Source of the DNA: Polyangia bacterium
GTDB lineage: Bacteria > Myxococcota_A > Polyangia > Fen-1088
Direction: 5' to 3'
Length of the DNA: 64,000 nucleotides
Assembly: GCA_036268875.1 (NCBI GenBank)
Contig: DATATI010000029.1
Location: forward strand, 124,001 to 188,000
Below are positions 24,393-36,753 of the stretch, piece after piece. A model generated the notes under the pieces. The model had not been told where the DNA came from. It saw only the letters and a program-made list of their open reading frames with translations, and did no database searches. A program made the translations under genes and the position numbers. Position 1 is the stretch's first letter; each line of letters opens with the position of its first letter.

Positions 24393-25807
24393 GCTTTCAA
24401 CTCCGCGATCGGGTGCACGGCCTGACCGCCGATGGTGGACAGCGGCGCGCCCATGGCCTCGGCCAGCGAAGCCAGCAGATCAGTGTGGACGGTCTTCGCG
24501 TTGACGATGCGACCGCCGGTTTTCAAATAGCCGCTGGCCCCACCGATCAGCACGAACGGCAGCGACGTATCGATCGGTTTGCTGTCGACGTACACCGGCG
24601 ACGCGTCCGAGTTGTGCTCCGCTCCGTCGGAGATCTCGCTGCAGACCATGATCAACGTGTTGTCCAGGACCGTGCGGCCAGGCGCGGTGGTGTCGGCGGC
24701 GTCGGGCGTTTCAGCCAACGTCTTCACCAGTGAGGTGACGAGGTGCTGATAAAACCAGCGCTGGCAGGTGGCGAACTCGGCGCGGCCGGTGTCGTCCCAC
24801 GAGTGCGAGATCGGATCGTGGTGGGCCTTGGCGATCCCCGGCCCGCCGGCGAAGTTCATGGCGATGCCGGCGTTGGTGTACATGTTCTGCAGGCTGATGA
24901 CGCTGGCGGCGCCGCAAGCCAGGGCCGCCGCCGCCACTTCCAGGTTGGCGTCCAGCACGCCGGCCAGGTTGGCCGGATCCAGCGGGTCCTTGCCGACGAT
25001 GGCGTCCACCAACGGCAAATTCGGTCGGCCCATGCAGGTCAGCATGCGAATTCCGCCGGCGGCGCCCGGGCCCATCGCCCGCAGGCTGCGCACGGCGTCC
25101 AGGTGAATCTGCAGCTTGTTTTGCTCCGACGTCAGGCCGGACAAAAGTTTCTGCGCGCTGGCGATCTCGCCTTCGGTCAGGGTCAACATCTCGGCGCGAA
25201 AGGCCGCCTCGCTGGCGGCGGCTGGCGACGGCGCCGGTGAAATCTCGGAGCCGGCGGCGACGCCGAACAAAGCGGTGGCGCTCTTGCCCGGATCCGGTTC
25301 GGGCCGCACCCAGGTGCCTTGCTTCAAGAGAAAATCGTCGCTGTAAAATCCCCCGCCCGCCGAATACGGAACCGTCCCCATGGCGTACGCCGACAGGCCC
25401 AGCTTGGCGGCGATGAGCGCGTCGATGGAATCGCTGCCCGCTCCTTCGGGGAATCCGGTCAGCACGGCGCGGATGGCGGCGTGGTTGGTGGCGCCGGCGT
25501 TCATGGTGAGCCCTTGCACCGACGTGACGTACGATTTGTACGGCTCAAGCGGCGACAGCACGCTGATCGGCGATGGGCCGAGATTCAGATTCCCGTCGCT
25601 GCCGGTGGGCGTGAAGTGTTCGTCGGGCATTCCGTGTGGGATGTAGACGATCATCAAACGCCGCGGCCGCGTGGCGGTCGCTGCCAGCGCCACCGCCCGG
25701 CGCGCCATGCGCGTGGCCAGGGGCGCCGATAGCCCAAGGCCGAGGGCGCCCAGGAACACGCGGCGCCGCAATGTGACCTCGGCCTTGGTGTTGCGTTGAC
25801 CGGTCAT
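24389..25807 (-). CDS. DUF1552 exported protein
   Basis: 472 aa. The N-terminus has a twin-Arg-like run (TLRRRVFLGALGLGLSAP) before a hydrophobic stretch, so Tat export is likely. The body matches DUF1552: RRLMIVYIPHGMPDEHFTP, NHAAIRAVLTG, HHDPISHSW and TVLDNTLIMVCSEISDGAEH. The fold is alkaline-phosphatase/sulfatase-like as far as I recall, with no confirmed activity. ATG at 25807 is used; a TTG 13 codons later (25768) has a better GAGG ribosome site and may be the true start. It is the first gene of an operon with the DUF1592 gene. Confidence 0.87.
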   Translation of the reverse strand: MTGQRNTKAEVTLRRRVFLGALGLGLSAPLATRMARRAVALAATATRPRRLMIVYIPHGMPDEHFTPTGSDGNLNLGPSPISVLSPLEPYKSYVTSVQGLTMNAGATNHAAIRAVLTGFPEGAGSDSIDALIAAKLGLSAYAMGTVPYSAGGGFYSDDFLLKQGTWVRPEPDPGKSATALFGVAAGSEISPAPSPAAASEAAFRAEMLTLTEGEIASAQKLLSGLTSEQNKLQIHLDAVRSLRAMGPGAAGGIRMLTCMGRPNLPLVDAIVGKDPLDPANLAGVLDANLEVAAAALACGAASVISLQNMYTNAGIAMNFAGGPGIAKAHHDPISHSWDDTGRAEFATCQRWFYQHLVTSLVKTLAETPDAADTTAPGRTVLDNTLIMVCSEISDGAEHNSDASPVYVDSKPIDTSLPFVLIGGASGYLKTGGRIVNAKTVHTDLLASLAEAMGAPLSTIGGQAVHPIAELKA

Positions 25808-25916
25808 AAAAAAAACTGGCCCTGGTGGCGGCGGCGCGGCCCGCCAGCGTGAACGCGGAACGTCTTTATTTGTACCACAAATATTCCTCCGCCCGACCCT
25901 GGGTGATATTGAAACA
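25808..25916. promoter_or_regulatory. Divergent promoter region with 17-bp palindrome
   Basis: This 109-bp gap lies between the DUF1552 operon (left) and the thioesterase gene (right). It holds a perfect inverted repeat TATTTGT-ACC-ACAAATA at 25867-25883, in an AT-rich stretch placed 60 bp from one start and 34 bp from the other. This looks like a dimeric repressor or activator site serving both directions. Confidence 0.6.
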
Positions 25917-26341
25917 ATGTCGGAGCTGTCGATTGGTACGACCGCCAGCGGCCAACTGGCCGTCGGAGATGAGGATCTGGCCAGCGCTATCAGGGTCGAC
26001 AGGCACGATCCATTTCCGGATGTCCTGGCGACGGCGCCGATGGTGGCGTTGATGGAGATCGCCGCCGGGCGCGTGCTGCGCCGCTGCTGGGCGCGGGTGA
26101 ATTGTCGGTCGGCGTCAGCGTGGACATCGTGCACACGGCGGCCACCCCGCCTGGGGCAACGGTGGTAGCCAGCGCGCGCTTCACCGGCCGTGAAGGCAAA
26201 CTGTTCGTGTTCGCCTTCGAGGCGCGGGACGGCGGCGGCGAGATCGGGCGGGGAACCCATCGCCGCGCCATTATCGACGCGAAACGGCTGGTCGAAGGGG
26301 CAGCGCGGCGCAACTCCGCCGACGGCGGGCCGCCGCTTTAA
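25917..26341 (+). pseudogene. FlK-like hotdog thioesterase with a frameshift
   Basis: Two adjacent frames together encode one hotdog-fold thioesterase of the fluoroacetyl-CoA thioesterase-like type. Frame 1 from ATG 25917 gives residues 1-55, ending ALMEIAAGRVLR. Frame 2 resumes with PLLGAGELSVGVSVDIVHTA and runs to TAA at 26341. The break is at about 26079-26083 and is explained by one missing base in a C run (CGCCG where CGCCCG is expected). The Thr and Glu of FlK-type sites (T39, E47, spaced as Thr42/Glu50 in FlK) lie before the break and the His (VDIVHTAATP) after it. As written it is inactive; a sequencing or assembly error is the main alternative. Confidence 0.75.
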
Positions 26342-27969
26342 GGAATCGCGATTTGCGGCACGCAGCGGCCCGCCACGCAGGCGTCGCCGCCATCGCAGCA
26401 GGTACAGCCGCAGGCGAACTGATCGATCTCGCACTGGTGGGCCAGGCAGGTGCCGTCGACGCAGAGCTGACCGCAGCCGCAGGCTGGCGAACACGGGCGC
26501 GCCGAGCACTGACCGGCCACGCACGTCGATCCGCTGCCGCAGCTGCAAGAGTTGCCGCAGCCGTCGGTGCCGCCGCAGGTCGCATCAATCGGGCACTGCG
26601 GTCTGCAGCAGGCACCGTTGTACATCTTCGCGCCGGCGCCGCACGCGCAGGTGCCGCCGCAACCGTCGGACATCCCGCCCTTGCTGCCGTCCGCCGGACA
26701 CCTGGGCGCGCAGCACTGACCGCCGTAACATTTCTGACCGCTGGTGCAGCCGCACGTGCCGCCGCAACCGTCGCTGCCGCCGCAACTTCCGCCCACCGGA
26801 CACTGCGGTTTGCAGCACGCACCCAGGTACGACTTCGTTCCGCTGCCGCACGCGCAGGTGCCGCCACAACCATCGGACAATCCGCCTTTGCTGCCGTCCG
26901 CTGGACACTGGGGCACGCAGCACTGGCCGCCGTAACACTTCTGGCCGCTACCGGTGCAGCCGCACGTGCCGCCACACCCGTCACTGCCGCCGCAGCTTCC
27001 GTTCGCCGGACACTGCGGTCTGCAGCAGGCGCCGTTGTACAGCTTGGCGCCGCTGGCGCAGGCGCACGTCCCCTTGCAGCCGTCGGACATTCCGCCGCGA
27101 CTGCCGTCCGCGGGGCACGTCGGCGTGCACTGGCACTTTCCCTCGACGCAGTGACCGTTGGTCCCGCAGCCACCCGCGCACGAGCAGGTGTCGATGCAGG
27201 TGCCGCCGTTGCACACGCTGCCCGGTGCGCACGTCACCGTCGCGCACGGATCATCCAGGCAGTGGCCACCCGAACACGTCTGGTCCGTCGAGCACTTCAC
27301 GTTCGCGCAAGCGCTGGGCGCGGCGCAGGTGAGGGTGCAGGCCGTTCCCGCCGGGCACTGCGCATCGCAAGCGGCAAGGTCCACGCACTTGCCGGTGCTG
27401 GCGTCGCAGTGCTTGCCGGCCGCGCAGGTGACCCCGGCGCACGGGATGGCGAAGCAACCGGCGACGCAGGCGCCGTCGACGCAGGTCTGACCGTCGCTGC
27501 AGGTGACCCCAGCGCAGCGATCAACCACCGCCACGCACGCCGCCCGGCACGCCTGACCGGCGGCGCAGGCGCTGCCCGTCGCGCAGGGATCGCTCTGGCA
27601 GATGCCGCCGAGACAGATCTGACCGGCGGCGCAAACAGAAGTGGTCGCGCACGACTTCGGCCCCATGTCCACGTCGACCGGTGGCGGTGCCGCATCGCTG
27701 GGTGGGATGAAGCTGCCGCCGCTGCCGTTCTGGTTCTGATCGACGGCTGCGTCGGCCTTGCCGCGAGAGCCGCCGCTGCCCGACGAGAACACCGGATCGC
27801 TGTCCGAAATTCGTCCGGTTAACCCGCAACCGACGTTCGACGCCATGATGAGCGTCGCAAACAACACTGTTGCCCCGCGGGCAACGGGCGACGGCGCGAC
27901 AGCCGATCGAAACGTCGGCGAAACAGCGCAGAAAGGGCGGCGAGAACGGCGCGAGGATGACAGCTTCAT
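26338..27969 (-). CDS. Secreted Cys-rich protein with six alternating repeats
   Basis: 543 aa from ATG 27969. A long basic N-terminus and hydrophobic segment end in NVGC, a weak lipobox. A Ser/Gly tether follows, then about nine Cys pairs of the CxxGQxCxxGxC style (residues 100-290). Six tandem repeats of about 34 aa alternate in two types. Type A is CPADGSxGGxSDGCGGTCAC...YxGAC. Type B is CPxxGSCGGSDGCGGTCGC...CYGGQC. The order is A-B-A-B-A-B (nt about 26505-27135). A Cys-rich end domain closes the protein (PACGCGQLCVDGTC). All cysteines look paired, as expected for an extracellular adhesin or matrix protein. Its stop overlaps the thioesterase stop by 4 bp (TTAA). Confidence 0.88.
   Translation of the reverse strand: MKLSSSRRSRRPFCAVSPTFRSAVAPSPVARGATVLFATLIMASNVGCGLTGRISDSDPVFSSGSGGSRGKADAAVDQNQNGSGGSFIPPSDAAPPPVDVDMGPKSCATTSVCAAGQICLGGICQSDPCATGSACAAGQACRAACVAVVDRCAGVTCSDGQTCVDGACVAGCFAIPCAGVTCAAGKHCDASTGKCVDLAACDAQCPAGTACTLTCAAPSACANVKCSTDQTCSGGHCLDDPCATVTCAPGSVCNGGTCIDTCSCAGGCGTNGHCVEGKCQCTPTCPADGSRGGMSDGCKGTCACASGAKLYNGACCRPQCPANGSCGGSDGCGGTCGCTGSGQKCYGGQCCVPQCPADGSKGGLSDGCGGTCACGSGTKSYLGACCKPQCPVGGSCGGSDGCGGTCGCTSGQKCYGGQCCAPRCPADGSKGGMSDGCGGTCACGAGAKMYNGACCRPQCPIDATCGGTDGCGNSCSCGSGSTCVAGQCSARPCSPACGCGQLCVDGTCLAHQCEIDQFACGCTCCDGGDACVAGRCVPQIAIP
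26505..27135 (-). repeat. ABABAB Cys-knot coding repeat array
   Basis: Six units of about 102-105 nt alternate between two sequence types, so the effective duplicated unit is about 205 nt. The A units resemble each other more than the neighbouring B units, and the reverse also holds. Confidence 0.85.
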
Positions 27970-28126
27970 TTGTGTTCGTTGACAGCAACACGAATACCAG
28001 GGATAGAAACCGTCAGCGCGACAACACTTGCCCCCGTTCACTACTGCGCTTCTGGCCAGTGCAGCCCGAGTCTGGCAATCTCGCTGCAGCGAACAACCGA
28101 ACTTGGACGCCGCCGAAGATCCAGGG
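27970..28126. promoter_or_regulatory. Divergent region between Cys-rich gene and recQ
   Basis: 157 bp separating two divergent starts. No ribosome site is convincing for either gene and no palindrome stands out. The right boundary depends on the uncertain recQ start. Confidence 0.35.
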
Positions 28127-30056
<1,930 letters not shown>

Positions 30057-30076
<20 letters not shown>

Positions 30077-30779
30077 CCTGTTCGCGCACGTGGTCAGTCG
30101 GGCGACCAGCCGCGATCTGGCGCAGGCCGCTTTGATGGTGGCGGAGGCCGAATATCCCGGCCTGGATATCGCCCGCTACATCGACATGCTGGACAGCCTG
30201 GCGACGCGCGTGCGCCAGGCCATCGCCGGCGCGCCGACGGCCCCGCACATGGCCACGGTGCTGCACGTATTGTACGAAGAGCTGGGTTTTCGCGGCAACG
30301 CCAGCGACTACTACGATCCGAAAAACAGCTTTCTCAACGACGTGCTGGAAAGCCGGCGCGGCATTCCCATCACGCTGGCCATCGTGCTGGTGGAGATCTG
30401 CCGGAGGGTCGGCGTCGACGCCCAGGGCGTGTCGTTCCCCGGCCACTTCTTGGTGCGCAGTGCGGTGGCGGGGGGCGCAATGATCATCGACCCCTTCGAT
30501 GGCCGGCCGCTGGACGCCGAGGATTTACAACTTCTTTACGCACGGGCCACCAACGACGAAGGCCCGATTGATCCCCGGCTTTTGGAGCCGGCCAGCACGC
30601 GCCAGGTGCTGCTGCGCATGCTGAACAACCTGCGCAGCATTTACGAAGGACGGGGCGACCAGCGCCGTTTGCGCGCGGTCCTGCAGCGAATGGCCCTGCT
30701 GAGCCCGTCGGACGAAGTGCGGCGCCTGCTGGACGAGCTGGACGAGGAACCGGGTCATACACCGGCGCCGCTGAACTGA
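30057..30779 (+). CDS. SirB1-family transglutaminase-like/TPR protein
   Basis: 240 aa from ATG 30057, inside the recQ 3' end. The first 150 residues match SirB1-type transglutaminase-like proteins: [20 protein letters not shown], then [20 protein letters not shown] and [12 protein letters not shown]. The last 80 residues form TPR-like helices ([20 protein letters not shown]). The classical transglutaminase Cys is not present, as is common in SirB1 proteins, so enzymatic activity is doubtful. It is cytoplasmic; the role is unknown. Translationally coupled to recQ and upstream of the Omp85-like gene. Confidence 0.85.
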
Positions 30780-30808
30780 AGCGCGCGGCGCATGCCGGGG
30801 GCGTCGGT

Positions 30809-32338
30809 TTGAAACTGATTCCGCGGCTCTTGCTGGCGGCGGCTTTGGGCACGGCGACGGCGGCCTGGGCCGCCGGACCCGCCCACGCCGCCGACAATCC
30901 CGACCCCGGCCCCGGCCCCGACATCGAAGGCGAGCCGCCGCCCGATTCCATCACCGGCCCGGCCGAGGCCGATCCGGCGGCGCCCAACTTTCAGAATCCA
31001 GCCTTCGGCCCGCGTTATGTCCTGGAAGACATCGTGGTGCGCGGCAACCGCAAGACCCAGACCGCGCTCATCATGGACGCCCTGCACCTGCGCGCCGGCG
31101 ACGAAGTGGGCGCGTCCGACGCGCGCGTCGAGGCGGCCCGCTACCGGCTGCTGGCGCTGGGATATTTTCTCGACGCGCGTTTGTCGCTGCAGCGGGGCAG
31201 CAAACGGGGCGGCGCCGTGTTGCTGGTTGAGGTCGAAGAGCGCGGCACGCTGATCATCAACGACATCTTCCTCAGCTCAAGCCGGGCCACGGCGTTCTGG
31301 GGCGGCCTGGACGCTTCCGAGTCGAACTTCCTCGGCCGCGGCATCAACCTGGGCGCCGGCTTCGTGGCGTCCACCACGCCCCGGGTGCCGGAGGCCCGCG
31401 CCGGCCTGGGACTGCGCGCGCACATCTCGTCTCCACCGCTGGGTGGCGGCGACATCACCCTGTCCGCCACTGGCCTCTTCAACAACGGCAGCGAGCTTTT
31501 TCGCAGCAGCGGCGCCGACAGCGACGGCCGCCCGGCGGACTTCGTCGCGGTGGGCACGCGCCGCACCGGCGGCATCCTGGGCGTCGGCAAGACGCTGACC
31601 CGTTCGGTGCGTGTGTTCCTGGACGCGCGCCAGGAGTTCGTCGACGCCACCCTGCCCGCCGGCCGCACGCAGACCCTCCCCGACGGCAGCACCCAGACGA
31701 TCAATTTCAAGATCGCCGCCGGCTCCAGCCGGGTAGCCTCGCTGATCGGCAGCGTGGACTACGACACCCGCTCCGATCCGGTGCTGCCGCGCAATGGGGT
31801 GCACCTGCTGGTCTCGGTCGAGGCGGCGGCCCCGGGCGGACCCGGCAGTTATGGCTTCGTCAAGACGCTGGGCCAGGCGTCGCTGTACCAGCGCATGCCG
31901 TTCGGCCACGTGCTGGGTTTGCATCTGCTCGGCGGGGCCATCGGCGGCAACGCGCCGTATTTTGATCAGTTTTTCGTCGGGGATCTCAACCTGCTCCTGC
32001 CGCGGCGAGCGCTGGGGATCAATTTCGCCACCCTGCCGTCGCGCAACCTCTTGGGCGCGGGGATGGCCGGACATCGCTACGACGACTACACCGGGCGGCT
32101 GCTGATCGATTATGCGGTGCCGATCATTCGGCGCAGTCGGTTCATCTACGGCGGCGATCTCTTCGTGGCGGTCGGTGTGCTGGGCCTGGCCAGCAGCGCG
32201 GATTTTCACCGCTCGGGCGGCCTCACCTGGGGCACCACGCCGATCGATCTGACCGGCGATCTGGGACTGCGCCTCGACACTTATATCGGCGTGTTCACCG
32301 CCTCGGTGGCGAACATCCTGAATCGAAGCCCGTTCTGA
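30809..32338 (+). CDS. Omp85-superfamily (BamA/TamA-like) outer-membrane protein with one POTRA
   Basis: 509 aa from TTG, with GGGGG a little upstream. The signal peptide ends GPAHAADN; a Pro/Asp-rich linker follows. Residues about 68-143 form a single POTRA domain (YVLEDIVVRGNRKTQTALIM ... LLVEVEERG). From about 150 to the end is a 16-strand-type barrel with the Omp85 pattern (FLGRGINLGAGF, DYDTRSDPVLPRNG, FFVGDLNLLLPRRA). It is shorter than BamA (five POTRAs) or TamA (three). It may insert or export specific outer-membrane components. It ends in a TGATG overlap with the DUF4390 gene. Confidence 0.85.
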   Translation: MKLIPRLLLAAALGTATAAWAAGPAHAADNPDPGPGPDIEGEPPPDSITGPAEADPAAPNFQNPAFGPRYVLEDIVVRGNRKTQTALIMDALHLRAGDEVGASDARVEAARYRLLALGYFLDARLSLQRGSKRGGAVLLVEVEERGTLIINDIFLSSSRATAFWGGLDASESNFLGRGINLGAGFVASTTPRVPEARAGLGLRAHISSPPLGGGDITLSATGLFNNGSELFRSSGADSDGRPADFVAVGTRRTGGILGVGKTLTRSVRVFLDARQEFVDATLPAGRTQTLPDGSTQTINFKIAAGSSRVASLIGSVDYDTRSDPVLPRNGVHLLVSVEAAAPGGPGSYGFVKTLGQASLYQRMPFGHVLGLHLLGGAIGGNAPYFDQFFVGDLNLLLPRRALGINFATLPSRNLLGAGMAGHRYDDYTGRLLIDYAVPIIRRSRFIYGGDLFVAVGVLGLASSADFHRSGGLTWGTTPIDLTGDLGLRLDTYIGVFTASVANILNRSPF

Positions 32339-33020
32339 TGATCCGGGCCGGGGCAACGGCTGCCTTCGGAATGACGCTGCTGCTGACGGCGGTGTTGTCG
32401 TCGCCGACGCGCGCGCAGGCGCAGAACAGCGCCCCCGCGCCGCTGACCCGACGGGCCACCGGCCTCGATCACGACAAGGGTCTGCTGACCGCCAGCGTGG
32501 GTCTGCAGGATCTCTTCGGCCTTGCCGAACGCCAGCGCCTTTTGTCGGGATTCGCCACCCGCATCTTGATCCGCATCTATCTGCACCGCGAGGGCGGCGG
32601 CGATCCGGTGGCGGTGGCCTTCCAGCGCAGCGAGATCGTCTATGACATCTGGGACGAAAAATTCCGCCTGCGCATCACGCGCGGCGCCGGCCCGGACACC
32701 GAGATCGAAGTGAAGACCGTCGACGAGGCCGTCGACCGCACCTGCGGCCTGTGGCACTTCCCCATTGTCGACCTGCGCCAGCTGGAACGCGGGGCCCGCT
32801 ATTTTCTCGCCTTTCGCGCCGATCTGAACCCCATCTCCGAAGAGCTGCTGGCCGACGTGCGGCGCTGGCTGGTGCAGCCGGCGCGCGGCCAGCGTCGGGT
32901 GGGCGCGGGCGACAGCTTCTTCGGATCATTCGTCAGCATCTTCGTCAACCCGCGCGTCGAGGACAGCGAGCGCCAGGTGCGGTTCTTGTCGCAGACTTTT
33001 GGGGAAGGATCGCCGCCGCC

Positions 33021-33024
<4 letters not shown>
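32338..33024 (+). CDS. DUF4390-like periplasmic protein
   Basis: 228 aa. The signal peptide ends TRAQAQNS. The family pattern is visible in LTASVGLQDLFGLAERQRLL, ILIRIYLHREG and EIVYDIWDEKFRLRI. DUF4390 genes typically sit directly before ntrY-like kinase genes in beta- and gamma-proteobacteria, as here, where the stop overlaps the kinase start (ATGA). It probably acts in the periplasm with the kinase or envelope machinery; function is not established. Confidence 0.8.
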
Positions 33025-34538
<1,514 letters not shown>

Positions 34539-34554
34539 CAGTGGCGCCGCCGGC

Positions 34555-34607
34555 CTTAACAATTTTTCACAAGCTCGGTGTCGCTTGCCCCGAGCTTCGG
34601 TGTTAAG
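34555..34607. promoter_or_regulatory. Nested inverted repeat between kinase and exbB
   Basis: An outer 7-bp pair, CTTAACA (34555-34561) and TGTTAAG (34601-34607), encloses an inner 8-bp pair, AAGCTCGG (34571-34578) and CCGAGCTT (34590-34597), with an 11-nt loop. No T-tract follows, so it is not an obvious terminator. It may be an operator or an mRNA structure controlling the exbB operon. Confidence 0.5.
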
Positions 34608-34641
34608 ACGGCAACGTTGTTGATCAGGCGAAGGCGGTAAC

Positions 34642-35310
34642 ATGCAGAATTCGACGGGCGGTTTGGTTCAGACCCTGCTGGGGCTTCCGGTCTTTCGATC
34701 CGAGTGGGTCCTTTATTTGCTGCTGGGGCTGTCGGTGGTCTCGATCGCGGTGATGGTGGAGCGGTGGGTTTTCTATCGCCGCCACCGCGTCGACGCCGAC
34801 GCCCTGCGGGTCGCGCTGACCAAGCTCCTTGACGCCGGTGATTTCCAGGCCGCGGCCAAGCTTTTGTCCCAGCACGACAGCCTGCAGACCAACGTGGTGC
34901 TGGTCGGCCTGCAGTCGTACGAAAAAGGTCCCGAGTCGGTCGAAGATCTGATCGCCGGGGCCCTGGGCCAGGAGAAGAACCGTTACGAAAAGCGGCTGGC
35001 CTTTCTGGCCACCCTGGCCAGCAACGCGCCCTACGTCGGCTTGTTCGGCACGGTGCTGGGCATCGTGCGGTCGTTCCGCGATCTGGCGGCGAACATGGCC
35101 GACGCCAGCCAGGCGGTGATGGCCGGCATCGCCGAGTCGCTGATCGCCACCGCGGTCGGCTTGCTGGTGGCGATCCCGGCGGTGGTGGCGTTCAACGTCT
35201 ACAAGGGCAAAGTAAAAGATGCCGTCACCGGCGGACAGACGCTGGCCCGCGTGCTGCTGGCGCAGTTGAAAGCCGCCGAGCCGGTGCGCAACCGCGAGGC
35301 GGCCGAGTAG
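34642..35310 (+). CDS. exbB: ExbB/TolQ/MotA-family proton channel
   Basis: 222 aa with three membrane segments: about 20-42 ([20 protein letters not shown]), 123-145 ([17 protein letters not shown]) and 160-185 ([20 protein letters not shown]). The central [13 protein letters not shown] motif is diagnostic of ExbB/TolQ. With ExbD it forms the proton-driven motor that energises TonB at the inner membrane. First gene of a six-gene operon. The operon contains tonB and a TonB-dependent receptor, so ExbB is preferred over TolQ. Confidence 0.92.
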   Translation: MQNSTGGLVQTLLGLPVFRSEWVLYLLLGLSVVSIAVMVERWVFYRRHRVDADALRVALTKLLDAGDFQAAAKLLSQHDSLQTNVVLVGLQSYEKGPESVEDLIAGALGQEKNRYEKRLAFLATLASNAPYVGLFGTVLGIVRSFRDLAANMADASQAVMAGIAESLIATAVGLLVAIPAVVAFNVYKGKVKDAVTGGQTLARVLLAQLKAAEPVRNREAAE

Positions 35311-35330
35311 GCCGCGCGCAGGGAAGCAAC

Positions 35331-35795
35331 ATGAGCTCGCTGGATGACGCCGCTGCCGAAGACGACAGCCTGCTGGCGTCGATCAACATCATCCCCTTCG
35401 TCGACATCGTGCTGGTGTTGCTCATCATCTTCATGCTGACGTCGGCGACCATCGTGCGTTCCAGCTTGAAGGTCGAGCTGCCGAAAGCGGCCAGCGGCGG
35501 CTCGCGGGTGGAGACCACGCTGAACCTGATCTACACCAAAGACGACAAGCTGCAGGTGAACGGCCAGCCGGTGCCGTCGCTGGCGGCGGCCAGCGTGCTG
35601 GTACGGCAGGCCGCGGCGGCGAACCCGAAGACGCAGGCGGTGATCGCCGCCGACAAGGGCGTGGCTTATGGCCGCGTCGTGGAGCTTATCGATCTGGTGA
35701 AGGCCAACGGCGTCACCGCGTTCGCGCTGGACGTCGAGCGCGGACCGGCGCCACCGACCGGCGAGTCCGCCGCGCCGCCCGCCAGCGCGCCGTGA
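35331..35795 (+). CDS. exbD: ExbD/TolR-family motor protein
   Basis: 154 aa, 20 bp after exbB. One TM segment is residues about 18-38 ([19 protein letters not shown]), with the proton-carrying Asp in PFVDIVL. A periplasmic domain of about 100 aa follows, then a Pro/Ala tail. It is the standard partner of ExbB. Confidence 0.93.
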   Translation: MSSLDDAAAEDDSLLASINIIPFVDIVLVLLIIFMLTSATIVRSSLKVELPKAASGGSRVETTLNLIYTKDDKLQVNGQPVPSLAAASVLVRQAAAANPKTQAVIAADKGVAYGRVVELIDLVKANGVTAFALDVERGPAPPTGESAAPPASAP

Positions 35796-35805
35796 GCCTG
35801 CGACG

Positions 35806-36753
35806 ATGAGCGTGCGTTCGGTCGGGAACAAAGACGCGCGGCACGGACAGATGGACCAGCGTCCGCCGTTCACCGAGCGCCGGCGATTGCGGCGCGCCGC
35901 CGCCCGCGTGCTGATGCGCGCGCGCACGCGGCAGGGCCTGACCGCCGAGCAGCGGGCGCTGGATCCGCTGTCGCGCGCCCGCGTTCGTCCGCTGGCCAGG
36001 GCGGCCATCGCCGTGGCGGCGTTGCTGATCGCGGCGGCCATCCACGTCGCGGTGGTCGGCATCGGCAGGCTCATCGGCGGCAACGAGAGCGGTCGCCGCG
36101 AGCGCATCGAACAAACCGTGCGCGTCGAGGTCCGCGAGCCACCGCCGCCGCCGCCGCCGCCGGTGGAAGAAAAAAAACCCGAGCCGCCGCCCGAGAAACC
36201 GCTGCGCCCGCCCCCGATCAAGGCGGCCAAGCAGCCGCCCCCGCCCGAGGCGCCGCCGCCGAAAGCGCCGGCGCGGATCGTCGGCCTCAGCCTGGAGTCC
36301 ACCACCGAAGGCGGCAACGGCCCGGCGTTCGCCGTCGGCACCACCCGCGCCGGCGAGACCGCCGAACGCGCGCAGGTGCCGCAAGAGGCGCCCAGGCAAG
36401 CGCCGGCGCCCGTCGCCGCCCCGGCACCGGTGAAGAACGCGGTCGCCTCCCGCATCCCGGTGGCGGGCGTCAGCTATGTGCCGCCGCAGTTCAAGGGCGG
36501 CCGCAAAGAGCCGCCCTATCCGCCGCTCTTGAAGACGCAAGGGATCGAAGGCGACGTCGGCGTGATGGTCTCGATCGATCCCACCGGCAAGGTCACGAAG
36601 GTCAAGGTGATCGCGCCGTCAACCTACGACGAGATGAACGAATCAGCGCGCGCCACCGCCGCAAGCCAGGAGTTCGAACCAGCCACCCGCGACGGCGCCG
36701 CCTTCCCTTACACGCTGACGTACACGTACCACTTCCGCCTGGAGTCGCAATGA
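35806..36753 (+). CDS. tonB: TonB-family energy transducer
   Basis: 315 aa. A basic cytoplasmic N-terminus of about 60 aa is longer than in E. coli TonB. TM is about 63-88 (AIAVAALLIAAAIHVAVVGI). A Pro/Lys/Glu-rich periplasm-spanning segment covers about 105-165. The C-terminal TonB_C domain is about 225-315 (VPPQFKGGRKEPPYPPLLKT, GDVGVMVSIDPTGKVTKVKV, YTLTYTYHFRLESQ). It carries energy from ExbBD to the outer-membrane receptor. Stop and next start overlap (ATGA). Confidence 0.92.
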   Translation: MSVRSVGNKDARHGQMDQRPPFTERRRLRRAAARVLMRARTRQGLTAEQRALDPLSRARVRPLARAAIAVAALLIAAAIHVAVVGIGRLIGGNESGRRERIEQTVRVEVREPPPPPPPPVEEKKPEPPPEKPLRPPPIKAAKQPPPPEAPPPKAPARIVGLSLESTTEGGNGPAFAVGTTRAGETAERAQVPQEAPRQAPAPVAAPAPVKNAVASRIPVAGVSYVPPQFKGGRKEPPYPPLLKTQGIEGDVGVMVSIDPTGKVTKVKVIAPSTYDEMNESARATAASQEFEPATRDGAAFPYTLTYTYHFRLESQ

